Shown one piece after another: positions 33,866 to 42,933 of a stretch of DNA of 63,843 nt. Both the position numbers and the translations under genes were made by a program. Origin of the DNA: Flavobacteriales bacterium UBA6049 (GTDB lineage Bacteria; Bacteroidota; Bacteroidia; Flavobacteriales_G; Salibacteraceae). How positions within the stretch are numbered: the first letter of the stretch is position 1; each line of letters begins with the position of its first letter. The notes beneath the pieces are model-generated. The model was not told the DNA's origin. It saw nothing but the letters and a program-made list of their open reading frames with translations, and searched no databases. The DNA lies in the NCBI GenBank assembly GCA_002429085.1, contig DIYR01000137.1, positions 1 to 63,843 of the forward strand, written 5' to 3'.

Positions 33866-35373
33866 AAGTCTTACTCGATACAAACATCATTATTCATAGA
33901 GAAGCCAATAGAGTATTAAATGAAGATATTGGTGTTCTGTTTAACTGGCTAGATAGTCTACATTATGAAAAATTCGTACACCCTTTATCAATTGAAGAGT
34001 TAGAGACTTATAAGGATAATGAAATCGTTAGAACTATAAAAGCTAAGATTCAGCAATATCAGTTACTTTATGCTCTATCAGAAAACGATATTGCCATTCA
34101 AGATCTATTATCAAGAGATGACAATGGAAATAGTATGAATGACACTCTCATTCTCAAAGAGCTATACAACGGTCGAGTTGACTTTCTTATTAGTGAAGAT
34201 AAAGGAATTCATAAAAAGGCTGGTATTCTAGGAATCTCAGGGAAAGTATATAAGATCGATTCATTCATCGCAAAATGTAGAGCTGAGAATCCTGATCTCA
34301 AGGATTATAAAGTTTTAGCGGTTAAAAAAGAATACTTTGGCAATATCAACATTAAAGATTCCTTCTTCGATAGTTTTAAAAAAGATTATGCCGAGTTCGA
34401 GAATTGGTTTGGAAATAAATCTCAGAAACGTGCCTACATCTGCTCAATAGATGAACGTATAAAAGCCTTTTTATATATTAAGATTGAAAAGAAAGGAAGT
34501 GAATCATACAAAGATATATCCCCCCAATTCTCGCATAAAAAAAGACTGAAAATCGGCACTTTTAAAGTCACATCATATGGTTTAAAGCTAGGGGAAAGAT
34601 TTCTCAAGGTCATTTTTGACAATGCCATGTCTAACAAGGTGGACGAAATTTATGTAACCATTTTTGATAAACGAGATGAGCAAAAGCGTTTGATTGGGTT
34701 ACTAGAAGATTGGGGGTTTTCTTATTGGGGTACTAAAGGAACAATTAACGGAGAAGAAAAAGTTTTTGTGAAAGATTTTTCTTTAGAAATCGCTGATCGC
34801 AGTTCACCTCGAAGCACCTTTCCTTTTATTTCTAAAAAAGCCAAGAGGTATATAGTACCTATAAGAGCAGATTATCATACTGAACTATTTCCAGACTCTA
34901 TTCTTACCAATGAGAGTTCGGATAACTTTATGGATAATGCTCCACACAGAAATGCCATGAAGAAGGTCTACATCTCACGGTCAATTTATCGAAGTTTAAA
35001 TTCTGGAGATATTATTCTCTTTTACCTAGCAAAGGGCAGTAGATATAAAAGTGTTATTTCAACAATTGGAATTGTTGAGTCTGTTGTTACAGATATAAAA
35101 AATGAACATGAATTCTTAGAGATCTGTCGAAAACGAAGTGTTTTTGACAATAAGCAGTTAAAAAAACTATGGAATGAAAAGCCAAGTGACAGACCATTTG
35201 TTGTTAATTTCCTCTATGTTAAATCTCTTCCTACGCCAAAAGTAATCTTGGATAATCTTATGAAGCTAGGAGCCATAGAGGGTCCTCCTAGGGGGTTCGA
35301 ATTTATCTCAAGAAAAAAGTTTAATGTTATGATGAAGGAAGCAAAAGCCGATGCAAGTTATTTTATCAATTAA
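33862..35373 (+). CDS. PIN nuclease - GNAT acetyltransferase - PUA-like tri-domain protein
   Basis: A 503-residue soluble protein with three domains. Residues 1-135 are a PIN RNase fold with the acidic set Asp6 (LLDTNIII), Glu45/46 (SIEELET), Asp94 (SMNDTLIL) and Asp113 (LISEDKGI), so it is probably active. Residues about 185-300 match a GNAT acetyltransferase (ERIKAFLYIKIE, LKIGTFKVTSYGLKLGERFL, GLLEDWGFSYWG). Residues about 310-500 resemble a PUA/EVE-like RNA- or modified-base-binding domain (SGDIILFYLAKGSRYKSV, IGIVESVV, FEFISRKKFNVMM). PIN and GNAT are both known as toxin folds. It overlaps its neighbours by 4 and 23 bases. The joint function is unknown. Confidence 0.82.
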   Translation: MKVLLDTNIIIHREANRVLNEDIGVLFNWLDSLHYEKFVHPLSIEELETYKDNEIVRTIKAKIQQYQLLYALSENDIAIQDLLSRDDNGNSMNDTLILKELYNGRVDFLISEDKGIHKKAGILGISGKVYKIDSFIAKCRAENPDLKDYKVLAVKKEYFGNINIKDSFFDSFKKDYAEFENWFGNKSQKRAYICSIDERIKAFLYIKIEKKGSESYKDISPQFSHKKRLKIGTFKVTSYGLKLGERFLKVIFDNAMSNKVDEIYVTIFDKRDEQKRLIGLLEDWGFSYWGTKGTINGEEKVFVKDFSLEIADRSSPRSTFPFISKKAKRYIVPIRADYHTELFPDSILTNESSDNFMDNAPHRNAMKKVYISRSIYRSLNSGDIILFYLAKGSRYKSVISTIGIVESVVTDIKNEHEFLEICRKRSVFDNKQLKKLWNEKPSDRPFVVNFLYVKSLPTPKVILDNLMKLGAIEGPPRGFEFISRKKFNVMMKEAKADASYFIN

Positions 35374-35722
35374 GCCTGAGTTTGCTCTAAAAATATTTGA
35401 AGGAACGAAAAAATTTGAGTTTCGCAGGGCACTTTTCAAGAATCGCAAGGTTGAGAAAGTAATCGTGTATGCATCTTCTCCTATTAGTAAGATAATTGGA
35501 GAATTTGACATTAAAAGTATTAAGTACGATGAATTGTCCTCACTTTGGGAAGAAACCGCTGAATTCTCAGGGATAAGTGAAGAGTACTATTTAAGTTACT
35601 TTAAAGGAAAGGAGTCTGGTTATGCAATTGAAGTCAAAAATGCTCGACAGTACAAGAAAAAACAATGCATCAAAGAAAGCTATGGTATAAAGGCTCCGCA
35701 ATCATTCGCATATGTAAAGTGA
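35351..35722 (+). CDS. ASCH-domain protein
   Basis: A 123-residue stand-alone ASCH (PUA-superfamily) protein. The N-terminus VILSIKPEFALKIFEGTKK and the following FEFRR form the standard ASCH first strand-helix-strand. Later segments are VEKVIVYASSPISKIIGEFDI and ESGYAIEVKNARQY. ASCH proteins bind RNA or modified nucleosides; E. coli YqfB removes acetyl from N4-acetylcytidine. It overlaps the PIN-GNAT gene by 23 bases, so translation is coupled. With the acetyltransferase next door, an acetyl-base removing or antitoxin role is a testable guess. Confidence 0.85.
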   Translation: MQVILSIKPEFALKIFEGTKKFEFRRALFKNRKVEKVIVYASSPISKIIGEFDIKSIKYDELSSLWEETAEFSGISEEYYLSYFKGKESGYAIEVKNARQYKKKQCIKESYGIKAPQSFAYVK

Positions 35723-35788
35723 TTCCGCTTTCTTTAGCCAATTACCTCCTTACTTTCGAACCCAATCAATCTAAACTCAACCAAGATC

Positions 35789-36658
35789 ATGGCTGCTGGA
35801 TTTTTTGCTGTACTAGATGATATTTCAGTATTGATGGACGATGTACTCACCATAAGTAAGGTGGCTACCAAAAAAACATCGGGCATTTTAGGTGACGACC
35901 TTGCGGTTAATGCTGAAAAAGCTACTGGGTTTATTTCTTCTCGTGAGCTGCCCATCCTTTGGAAAATCTCATTGGGGTCCCTACTTAATAAGGCCATCAT
36001 ATTACCCATCACCTTTTTGTTGAGCTACTTCGCACCGCAACTCATTACGTATATTTTACTGGCTGGTGGTGGCTACTTGGCTTATGAAGGCGTAGAAAAG
36101 GTGATTCATTATGGTCAAAAGTTGCTTTCTAAAAATGGCAATAGTCATAACTCCTCGCACGAAGCAGAAGACAAGGCTACCCTTTCGGAAGAAGAAAAAG
36201 TAAAGTCGGCCATTTTTGTAGACTTTATTCTTTCTATCGAAATTGTAATCATTGCGCTGAGTACCGTTACTGAAGCACCATTACTAAATCAAATTATTGT
36301 GGTGAGTGGGGTAGCATTGTTAGCTACCATTGGCGTATACGGTATTGTGGCACTCATCGTTCGTATGGACGATTTTGGAATGGTATTGCTAGAACGAGAT
36401 AACAACGTTGCTAAGACTGCTGGCAAATTGCTGATTCAAGGCTTGCCCATCGTTATCAAATCGTTGAGTGTAGTTGGAACCATCGCCTTGTTGTTGGTAT
36501 CGGGCGGTATTTTCCACCACAACTTAGATTTCATTCATCACTTCTTTGAATGGGCTCCAAGTATGCTGGGTGATTTACTTTCTGGAATTATTGCTGGACT
36601 TATTCTGTTTCCTGTTATTGGCTTATTTGGTAAGGTAAAGGCTATGTTGGTGAAATAG
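35789..36658 (+). CDS. DUF808 family membrane protein (YedI-like)
   Basis: A 289-residue inner-membrane protein of the DUF808/YedI family. It begins GFFAVLDDISVLMDDV, then TKKTSGILGDDLAVNAEKATGF, which is diagnostic, and contains the helix hairpin LLAGGGYLAYEGVEKVIHY. About six membrane helices follow, one group after KVKSAIFVDFILSIEIVII. The biochemical function is unknown. Its base composition looks richer in G and C by eye than the A/T-rich operon before it. A -7-like TACTTTCG lies near 35751. The following small lipoprotein gene starts 11 bases after it. Confidence 0.9.
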   Translation: MAAGFFAVLDDISVLMDDVLTISKVATKKTSGILGDDLAVNAEKATGFISSRELPILWKISLGSLLNKAIILPITFLLSYFAPQLITYILLAGGGYLAYEGVEKVIHYGQKLLSKNGNSHNSSHEAEDKATLSEEEKVKSAIFVDFILSIEIVIIALSTVTEAPLLNQIIVVSGVALLATIGVYGIVALIVRMDDFGMVLLERDNNVAKTAGKLLIQGLPIVIKSLSVVGTIALLLVSGGIFHHNLDFIHHFFEWAPSMLGDLLSGIIAGLILFPVIGLFGKVKAMLVK

Positions 36659-36669
36659 GTACACTAATT

Positions 36670-37104
36670 ATGAGAATTTACTGGTTCCTTCTCCTTTTAT
36701 TCTGGTTCACTATTATTGGCTGCGGCCCAGATCAACAATCAGAAAACGCTCATTTTCCATCAACTTATGAGAAATGGAGTAATGGTCTTGTAGATCTTAT
36801 GGTTGATACCAATCAAGTAATCGTTTCATATCACGGACAGTGTTACTATTTCTATGAAGTAAATCACCTTAACGACTCTAGCTTTCAACTAATTTGGGGT
36901 ACGGATATGGACTGTAAAGTTGACATTGGTATTGATACAAATTTTAATCTTAGAAAATCTCCAACTTCGGGAGAACCCTTCGCAAAATATACCATCATCG
37001 ATTCTATCTTATCCGTAGAATACTACTATCCTGAGTGGGTAAAATTATACGGTGAACGAGTAGAGGATCGAGTTTATACTAAAATTTATTTCAGAAATAA
37101 GTAG
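36670..37104 (+). CDS. Small lipoprotein, function unknown
   Basis: A 144-residue predicted lipoprotein. A hydrophobic leader (YWFLLLLFWFTIIGC) has a good lipobox IIGC with Cys18, followed by GPDQQSE. The mature part is beta-rich with two further Cys (SYHGQCYYFYEV and DMDCKVDIG), which could form a disulfide. No family is recognised. It starts 11 bases after the DUF808 gene and may be in the same transcript, though base use differs. Confidence 0.65.
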   Translation: MRIYWFLLLLFWFTIIGCGPDQQSENAHFPSTYEKWSNGLVDLMVDTNQVIVSYHGQCYYFYEVNHLNDSSFQLIWGTDMDCKVDIGIDTNFNLRKSPTSGEPFAKYTIIDSILSVEYYYPEWVKLYGERVEDRVYTKIYFRNK

Positions 37105-37140
37105 TACCTAGTTATCATCTCCTATTTGTTCTTAATCCAC

Positions 37141-37197
37141 CCTTCGACAGATTCAGGGTTCGGAATTCGGAGTTCGGACGTTGAGCTTGCCGAAACG
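37141..37197 (+). repeat. Degenerate REP-like inverted repeat
   Basis: The left arm CTTCGACAGATTCAGG and the right arm GTTGAGCTTGCCGAAACG are imperfect inverse copies. They resemble the CTTCGACAAGCTCAGG-type palindromes scattered between genes in many Bacteroidota. Between them are three copies of TTCGGA-like hexamers (GGTTCGGAATTCGGAGTTCGG). It stands in a 195-base gene-free stretch. Confidence 0.55.
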
Positions 37198-37299
37198 TAA
37201 CCGAACAAGCGAAATCAAAACAAAACCAATTCTTCTCTGGCTGAGAGAATAGCACTATATTTCTACTCTATTATAATAATCAGAAAGCTTACGAATCAC

Positions 37300-37770
37300 A
37301 TGAAAGAAACCATCAAAGATTACTGGGAAAATTTCAAAGGACTATTTTCTACCGGTGATGGACAACCTGCACCAATTAACGGAATGGACGAACCTACTTC
37401 TCTTATTCTAATCTTAATGAAAATGGCACGTGCCGATGGCGAAGTGAACCATTTTGAACAAATGAACACCTTCTTGCTAACTAATACACTGAAGGCAGAT
37501 GCTAACATGATTAGACAGTACAGTGACGATTTGGACAAAGTGCCTTTGATTGCTCCTCGTGAACGCAACGAACGCGAAGATTACTTCTGGCGCATTTTAA
37601 CTATGATGAAAATGGATTTACATGCTCATCCTGAAGAATTGAAAATGTGCGAAGAACTAGGTAAAGTGCTCAAATTCTCTAGCAAAGATGTGAAAAAGGC
37701 AATTGACTATATGACGGAAAACATGAATAAAACGGTTGGATTTGAAGAGTTCCAACAAGCCATGAAATAA
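37300..37770 (+). CDS. TerB-like domain protein
   Basis: A 156-residue soluble, helical protein. The segment LILILMKMARADGEVNHFEQ is the first helix pair of the TerB (tellurite-resistance B) fold, with its acidic Asp/Glu metal-site residues. A second repeat may be FWRILTMMKMDLHAHPEEL. TerB-like proteins act in membrane-linked stress systems with AAA ATPases and PspA/flotillin-type partners. It is convergent with, and next to, a large AAA-flotillin-PspA operon, separated only by a bidirectional terminator, which supports a shared role (inference). Assignment to TerB rests on pattern only. Confidence 0.65.
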   Translation: MKETIKDYWENFKGLFSTGDGQPAPINGMDEPTSLILILMKMARADGEVNHFEQMNTFLLTNTLKADANMIRQYSDDLDKVPLIAPRERNEREDYFWRILTMMKMDLHAHPEELKMCEELGKVLKFSSKDVKKAIDYMTENMNKTVGFEEFQQAMK

Positions 37771-37840
37771 TGATCGTTTTCCTGTTTCCTGAATGAAGCA
37801 ACATATGAATAAGACATTGTTGTAGGATAGCATGAGAATA

Positions 37841-37874
37841 AGAAAAAGGGCTGGATTACTCCAGCCCTTTTTCT
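37841..37874. terminator. Bidirectional terminator
   Basis: A perfect 15-bp stem (37841-37855 with 37860-37874) with a 4-base loop has A-rich and T-rich flanks, so it works on both strands. It ends the TerB-like gene on plus and the large ATPase operon on minus. Confidence 0.92.
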
Positions 37875-37922
37875 TTACAATCCTACAGACCTTGTAGTGT
37901 CTCATGAATTGCAACCAGTATC

Positions 37923-40900
37923 TTACTTCTTCATGGCACCTGCAATGGCTTGTAACCCTTTTGTAATAAGTTCCATTTGCTCTAGCACATGCCCCATTTG
38001 ATTTCCACCTAAACCTTTTAAACGTTGGTTTCTCTCAAACGTATCAATGATTTGTGTTTTACGCAGGTTCTCTTCTTCTGACAGCACACCATACAGTTCT
38101 TTGAACTTCAAGAAGTTGAATTCTGCTCCAGTTGTCAATGTTTGTGATTCGTTCTCGTAGTGGCTCAATATGATCGTCTCTACCTCTTTTTCGTTCATAA
38201 TAGGACTGAGCTTTTCAGCAATCTTATTCATGTTACGATACGATCCTTGCAATTTAAATGGAGGCTCTGTTCGGTATTCATCTGCTTGGCTTGCCGAACT
38301 AATATATTGCTGATTCACCTTAAGAATGATGTTTCGAACAGCTACCATTTTTCCCAACAAATTCACATACTCGCTGATCTCTTCTGGACTGTGATTCCCT
38401 TCGTATTCTACCCCAGTTTGATCTCCCGTTTCTGCAACTTTCACAAGCGTATGAACATCTTTTTTACTCTGTCCATTCAACCTAGCCACAGCAGAGTTAG
38501 ATGTTAAACTGTTCTCAATATAACTCAACTCAAATGCAGCTGCCTTACCACCAATAATATCACCCAAATTGTAGATATCAGCACGGTTGGCCAACATATC
38601 AGGTATTTGGAATTTATCGCCACTCTCGGTATACGGATTACCAGCCATCACCACGGCCACTTTTTTACCACGGAAGTCATAGGTTTTACTCACTCCTTTA
38701 TACACCCCTTCAATTTTTCGTTGGGCATCGCATAAAGAGATGAATTTCTGTAAAAACTCTGGATTACAATGCTGGATATCGTCTAGGTAAATCATGACGT
38801 TATCTCCCATTTCAAAAGCCAAATTCAGCTTCTCTAATTCTTCTCGCGAAGCGGAGTTGTTTGCTGCACTCGGATCAATTGCTGTAACACTATGGCCAAT
38901 TGCAGGACCATTGATTTTCATAAACACCAAACCTAATCGGTTTGCGATGTACTCCATCAAGGTAGTTTTACCATATCCTGGAGGAGAAATCAAGAGCAAC
39001 ATCCCCATTAAATCGGTACGTTTAGAAGCCCCAGCCGCACCAATTTGCTTAGCCAAGTTATCTCCTATTAAAGGCAAGTACACCTCATCAATGAGCCTAT
39101 TACGCACAAACGATGTGAGTACTCGAGGTTTAAACTCACCCAATCTAACCTCAACCCGTTTTAGCTCAAGCACCTCTTTTTTAGCTGTTACAAAACCTTT
39201 GTACAACAAATACCCTGTTTCTGCATAAGTACTCAAACGCTCCATAAATGAGCTGTAGTGAAGAGCATACTTTCCATCCACAATATTGGGGTGATCTCCA
39301 CGCAAACCATCAATCTCAGCATGTAAGGTGAGCTTACTTTCTGTATTGACATTTTGCTGCGCTTTATCTAACAATACGAGCACTGCTTCGCGCAGCTCAT
39401 CTTCATCTATTGATGTGTTATTGGCCGTTATAAAGGACGACAACCAGCTTGTAGTTACTTCAAATTGGTCTAAGAAATTATGAGATGATGCAGCCATAGA
39501 ATCTTCAAATGACTGTAGTGAGTTGTTCTTCTTTAAAAACGTTTGAAAATCGTTCACCAAATTCCAAGCTTCTCTCGAAAAAGCACTCACACCATCTCCC
39601 GCCAAGAAATCGAATAAATAACGAGCAGCTTCGTGCGTCAGCTTTTCAGTAATCCAAGGTAACTCTGCACAATGCGCCTCTATAGCATTAGATAGCTCAT
39701 CCAAGGTTTCTTGAAAACTTTTACTCTCTGGGAATACGTTGAGAATTCGTTTTACACTATCAAAGTGTTTCATCCAATCTTCGCGCTGTTCTACTGGTAA
39801 CAAATGCTCCCAAAACGCATATGCAATTACACGTGCATTAGCTGAATAGCGCAACAAACCTATGGAGTGGTATAAGCCCAGAACAGATTGCAAAATCAGC
39901 GCTCCATCTCTATCATGCACACCCTTGATATAACCTTCGTCATAACGCAAGGCCATGCGAGTTTGCACATGCTTTTGAAGATCTTTCAAATTCAACTGAT
40001 TCAAAGCTGATAGTGATGGAATCTCTTCTACTCCATTCTCAGATTCTTTGAATAATTGATATGCTAAAAATTCTCCTCTATAAATGCTTTTATTTTCACT
40101 TGGTAAAGATTGATGCCAAACAGATTCAAACGACTCGAACACACTTGAATCAACCTCTTCAAAGAAATTTGTTCCTGTAATGTGAAAATGCAAATGGTCG
40201 TTACGATTTACCAACGACAATTCTACCGTTTGACTATTCACGTTGAAGGCATGCTTACCAAATTGAATCATGTTTTCTCCATCGACAAATAGCTCGTTCT
40301 TGTCATTTAACTGACGCGTAGCTTCTTCGTAAACCGATTTCAATTTACTCTGTACATCGTCACCCTTTACAGAATCGCCCAACTCGAGCAATTGCTCTGA
40401 TAAATTTCGCACCTTATCTACCATTAAATCTGATGCGTAATACGCATTGATTTCCTGAATGGTTTTAAAGGAGTTTAGTCTTCTTTGAATACCTGCAATA
40501 ATGCGCTCTGCAGATTGTTGGAGTGCTAAAGTCTTCTTGTTACGAGCTTCTGTGAGGTACACTTTTTTCGACTCGAATGCATTGTATACCTCTTCGCGTT
40601 TTTCATGAATCTTCGATAGAAAGGCATCAAACTCAGCAAACTTGCTTTCCAATTCTTCTAATTGCACCATGAGCTTATTCAAATACTCATCGCATTTCTC
40701 TGGTGAATCAGATATGTCTAAGTAATTGGTTAATCCTTGATTTACCAACTTCAATTGCGCATTGAATTCAGCTTCACCTTCTTGACCAAGCAGAACCTTA
40801 CGCTTTTTCTTGAGTGCTGCATTGATGCGATTGAATTTGGCATAAATGGCCGAAATGGCATCAATGATTTTAGTGGTATGTGTAGCATCTTCAATTTTTA

Positions 40901-42824
40901 GATTACTCACTATCTCAATGAGCATCTCTAATTCTTTCGACACTTTTACGATCTCCTCGTTCAGTTTTTTTGCATCTACGGCTTTCTTGAGTTCTTCTAC
41001 TGAAGTGCTCAAGCTTTGAACGTGATCATCGTATGGCTGAAGTGCTTTTTTCTTCAGCAAGAATGCTACTGTTTGTTGCGAAACTTGTTCCGTTATTTCT
41101 ACCAACTCTTGTTCGGTAGTGGTAATTCGCTCTACATCGCTGTATCGTAAATCTTTCAGTGAAATCAGCTCACCTCTAACAGTACGTAACTGACTTAATC
41201 GATCTACAAAATCTTGAATAGTAGCAGATTCACTTCTCTTAGCTAGACTGATAATGTCTTTGGTTTGCTCAAAAACTTCATCTGATTTTTCTTTTGTACT
41301 CTTCTTAATTCGGAGTACTTTCTCATATTCATCAATAGCAGTAGCAGCCGTGTTTCGAATCTCAGAAAGAGGCTCTTGAATATTGCTTGCTTCCGCATGA
41401 TTCAACCAGTGATAAGCATCTAGCACATCGGTAGCTATTTTCACCAGGTCTACATACAAATTGGCATAAGAATCTTCTTTCTGAATGAGTTTTATGAGCT
41501 CATTACATTCGGCCATAGCACGCACAATCTCCTTATTCCCTAACTTGTAGAGATACGATGAACTCTCGGTTTCTGCTACTTGATTATGCGAATAATAAGG
41601 CGTTTGCCACACTTGTAGAACGTGATGTCTTTTTTGCTCTTCTTCTGCTTTGAAATAAACTAACTCACCCTCATCAAAAATGGAATACCCATTGCAAATG
41701 ATTGGCGTAGCCACTTGTTGCTCAATGAGGTTGTATGACAGTAAATTGTAAATCCCAGTATTACGCTGGTAAAACACATACAAGAAGTCTTCTCCATTTG
41801 GAGATGGTATTCGCTTCTCAAATAATATGTTATCCAACTGATTGTCGAATAACTTTACTTCACCAGTTTGGATGTAATATCCTTTGGCAAAGATGATTCC
41901 TTGATCATCTGGCAAGAGCACACAACTATCTTCTAGTGCATCTACTCGAGTGGCTTGTTTGATTTTCTCATTGAAAACTATGTAGCGGTAGTCCTTTTCT
42001 TGGTAAGGGCGAATTTTCAGCGCAACCAAATTTCCGATGATTGAGTAGTATATCTCTGCATCATCTAATGTTTGATCTGGATCGTCTACTGGTTCGCTAT
42101 AAATTCCTTTTCCAGAATCAGTATTGTCTTCAACCTTAATGGTTAAATCGCCCTCAGTAGTTTCTACGAAAACTCGATCTTCTATAGAAAAATGTGGATG
42201 CGCTCCTTTGCGCTGCATGTCGCGGGTTACTTTTTCCCACTTAAACTCGTGCTGATCTGGAAATTGAAATTCATGGTCAGAACGGTTATCTAGATATACA
42301 AGTGTGCCATTATGCTTCGTCCACTTAAAGGTTTTGATATCCTCGGTTGTTTTACCCACTTGGAATACCATAAATAAGTGTTGACCTATTTCGGCAAACT
42401 TAGCGAAGCGCGTTCCGCGGTAGTATTTGTAAAGATTGGCAAAGTCGATTAAGAACTGTTCGTCTTCTAAAAAATCGGCCTTTACGGAATGAAACGTATG
42501 ATCTGAATTACTGTATTGGTATAAGCTCAACACATCTGATACATGAGTTTCAGTTTTCAAACCCATGTGCACATTATATCCAAACAAGAAGAGGTTTTCT
42601 CCTAATGAGATAATGTCACGAGCCAGGCAGTTGTGATCTGTTGTAATGCGTTCTGTTGCAATTAAAGAAGTCTCAATAGATCCAAAAACTTCTTTACGCG
42701 CCTGATTTAAAGAACTAAGCCTGTTCCGTAGTTCGGTACCTTGCTTTTGTAATCGCTCTTGGATGATTTCGTAGGTACCACCTTCCAAGTTGATGTGTGT
42801 TTGTTCTGAGTTTTCTGTCGCCAT
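37923..42824 (-). CDS. Giant AAA ATPase (DUF3686-type, 'DNA repair ATPase')
   Basis: A 1633-residue cytoplasmic protein. The N-terminal 420 residues are beta-rich, followed by a long helical/coiled-coil region (about 450-880) of Lys/Glu-rich heptads. A mixed domain (900-1230) leads to an AAA module around residue 1280 with Walker A SPPGYGKTT (Lys1286), Walker B MIYLDDIQH and sensor-1 AVVMAGNPY. The architecture fits the ATPases annotated as DNA repair ATPases next to YqiJ/YqiK flotillins; direct evidence for DNA repair is lacking. It is the last gene of the minus-strand PspA-flotillin operon, 109 bases after the flotillin gene across a perfect hairpin. It may remodel flotillin or PspA assemblies (inference). 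Confidence 0.85.
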   Translation of the reverse strand: MATENSEQTHINLEGGTYEIIQERLQKQGTELRNRLSSLNQARKEVFGSIETSLIATERITTDHNCLARDIISLGENLFLFGYNVHMGLKTETHVSDVLSLYQYSNSDHTFHSVKADFLEDEQFLIDFANLYKYYRGTRFAKFAEIGQHLFMVFQVGKTTEDIKTFKWTKHNGTLVYLDNRSDHEFQFPDQHEFKWEKVTRDMQRKGAHPHFSIEDRVFVETTEGDLTIKVEDNTDSGKGIYSEPVDDPDQTLDDAEIYYSIIGNLVALKIRPYQEKDYRYIVFNEKIKQATRVDALEDSCVLLPDDQGIIFAKGYYIQTGEVKLFDNQLDNILFEKRIPSPNGEDFLYVFYQRNTGIYNLLSYNLIEQQVATPIICNGYSIFDEGELVYFKAEEEQKRHHVLQVWQTPYYSHNQVAETESSSYLYKLGNKEIVRAMAECNELIKLIQKEDSYANLYVDLVKIATDVLDAYHWLNHAEASNIQEPLSEIRNTAATAIDEYEKVLRIKKSTKEKSDEVFEQTKDIISLAKRSESATIQDFVDRLSQLRTVRGELISLKDLRYSDVERITTTEQELVEITEQVSQQTVAFLLKKKALQPYDDHVQSLSTSVEELKKAVDAKKLNEEIVKVSKELEMLIEIVSNLKIEDATHTTKIIDAISAIYAKFNRINAALKKKRKVLLGQEGEAEFNAQLKLVNQGLTNYLDISDSPEKCDEYLNKLMVQLEELESKFAEFDAFLSKIHEKREEVYNAFESKKVYLTEARNKKTLALQQSAERIIAGIQRRLNSFKTIQEINAYYASDLMVDKVRNLSEQLLELGDSVKGDDVQSKLKSVYEEATRQLNDKNELFVDGENMIQFGKHAFNVNSQTVELSLVNRNDHLHFHITGTNFFEEVDSSVFESFESVWHQSLPSENKSIYRGEFLAYQLFKESENGVEEIPSLSALNQLNLKDLQKHVQTRMALRYDEGYIKGVHDRDGALILQSVLGLYHSIGLLRYSANARVIAYAFWEHLLPVEQREDWMKHFDSVKRILNVFPESKSFQETLDELSNAIEAHCAELPWITEKLTHEAARYLFDFLAGDGVSAFSREAWNLVNDFQTFLKKNNSLQSFEDSMAASSHNFLDQFEVTTSWLSSFITANNTSIDEDELREAVLVLLDKAQQNVNTESKLTLHAEIDGLRGDHPNIVDGKYALHYSSFMERLSTYAETGYLLYKGFVTAKKEVLELKRVEVRLGEFKPRVLTSFVRNRLIDEVYLPLIGDNLAKQIGAAGASKRTDLMGMLLLISPPGYGKTTLMEYIANRLGLVFMKINGPAIGHSVTAIDPSAANNSASREELEKLNLAFEMGDNVMIYLDDIQHCNPEFLQKFISLCDAQRKIEGVYKGVSKTYDFRGKKVAVVMAGNPYTESGDKFQIPDMLANRADIYNLGDIIGGKAAAFELSYIENSLTSNSAVARLNGQSKKDVHTLVKVAETGDQTGVEYEGNHSPEEISEYVNLLGKMVAVRNIILKVNQQYISSASQADEYRTEPPFKLQGSYRNMNKIAEKLSPIMNEKEVETIILSHYENESQTLTTGAEFNFLKFKELYGVLSEEENLRKTQIIDTFERNQRLKGLGGNQMGHVLEQMELITKGLQAIAGAMKK

Positions 42825-42890
42825 AAGATGAGATGAATGAAGTGTACAGAGAGTTTATTTCTAACTCTGCTGAATTAAAACTCGAATAAG

Positions 42891-42916
42891 GGTAGGGAAA
42901 GAATACTTTCCCTACC
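42891..42916 (-). promoter_or_regulatory. Perfect hairpin between flotillin and AAA genes
   Basis: An 11-bp perfect stem (42891-42901 with 42906-42916) has a 4-base loop but no strong T-run on the minus strand. It lies inside the operon, so it is more likely an attenuator, mRNA processing site or stability element than a full terminator. Confidence 0.6.
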
Positions 42917-42933
42917 TAGTGGCATTTACTCGA

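Noticed and set aside
38794..39228. 144-codon plus-strand ORF opposite the AAA ATPase
   Set aside because: It lies fully over the Walker A/B coding region of the real gene on the other strand.
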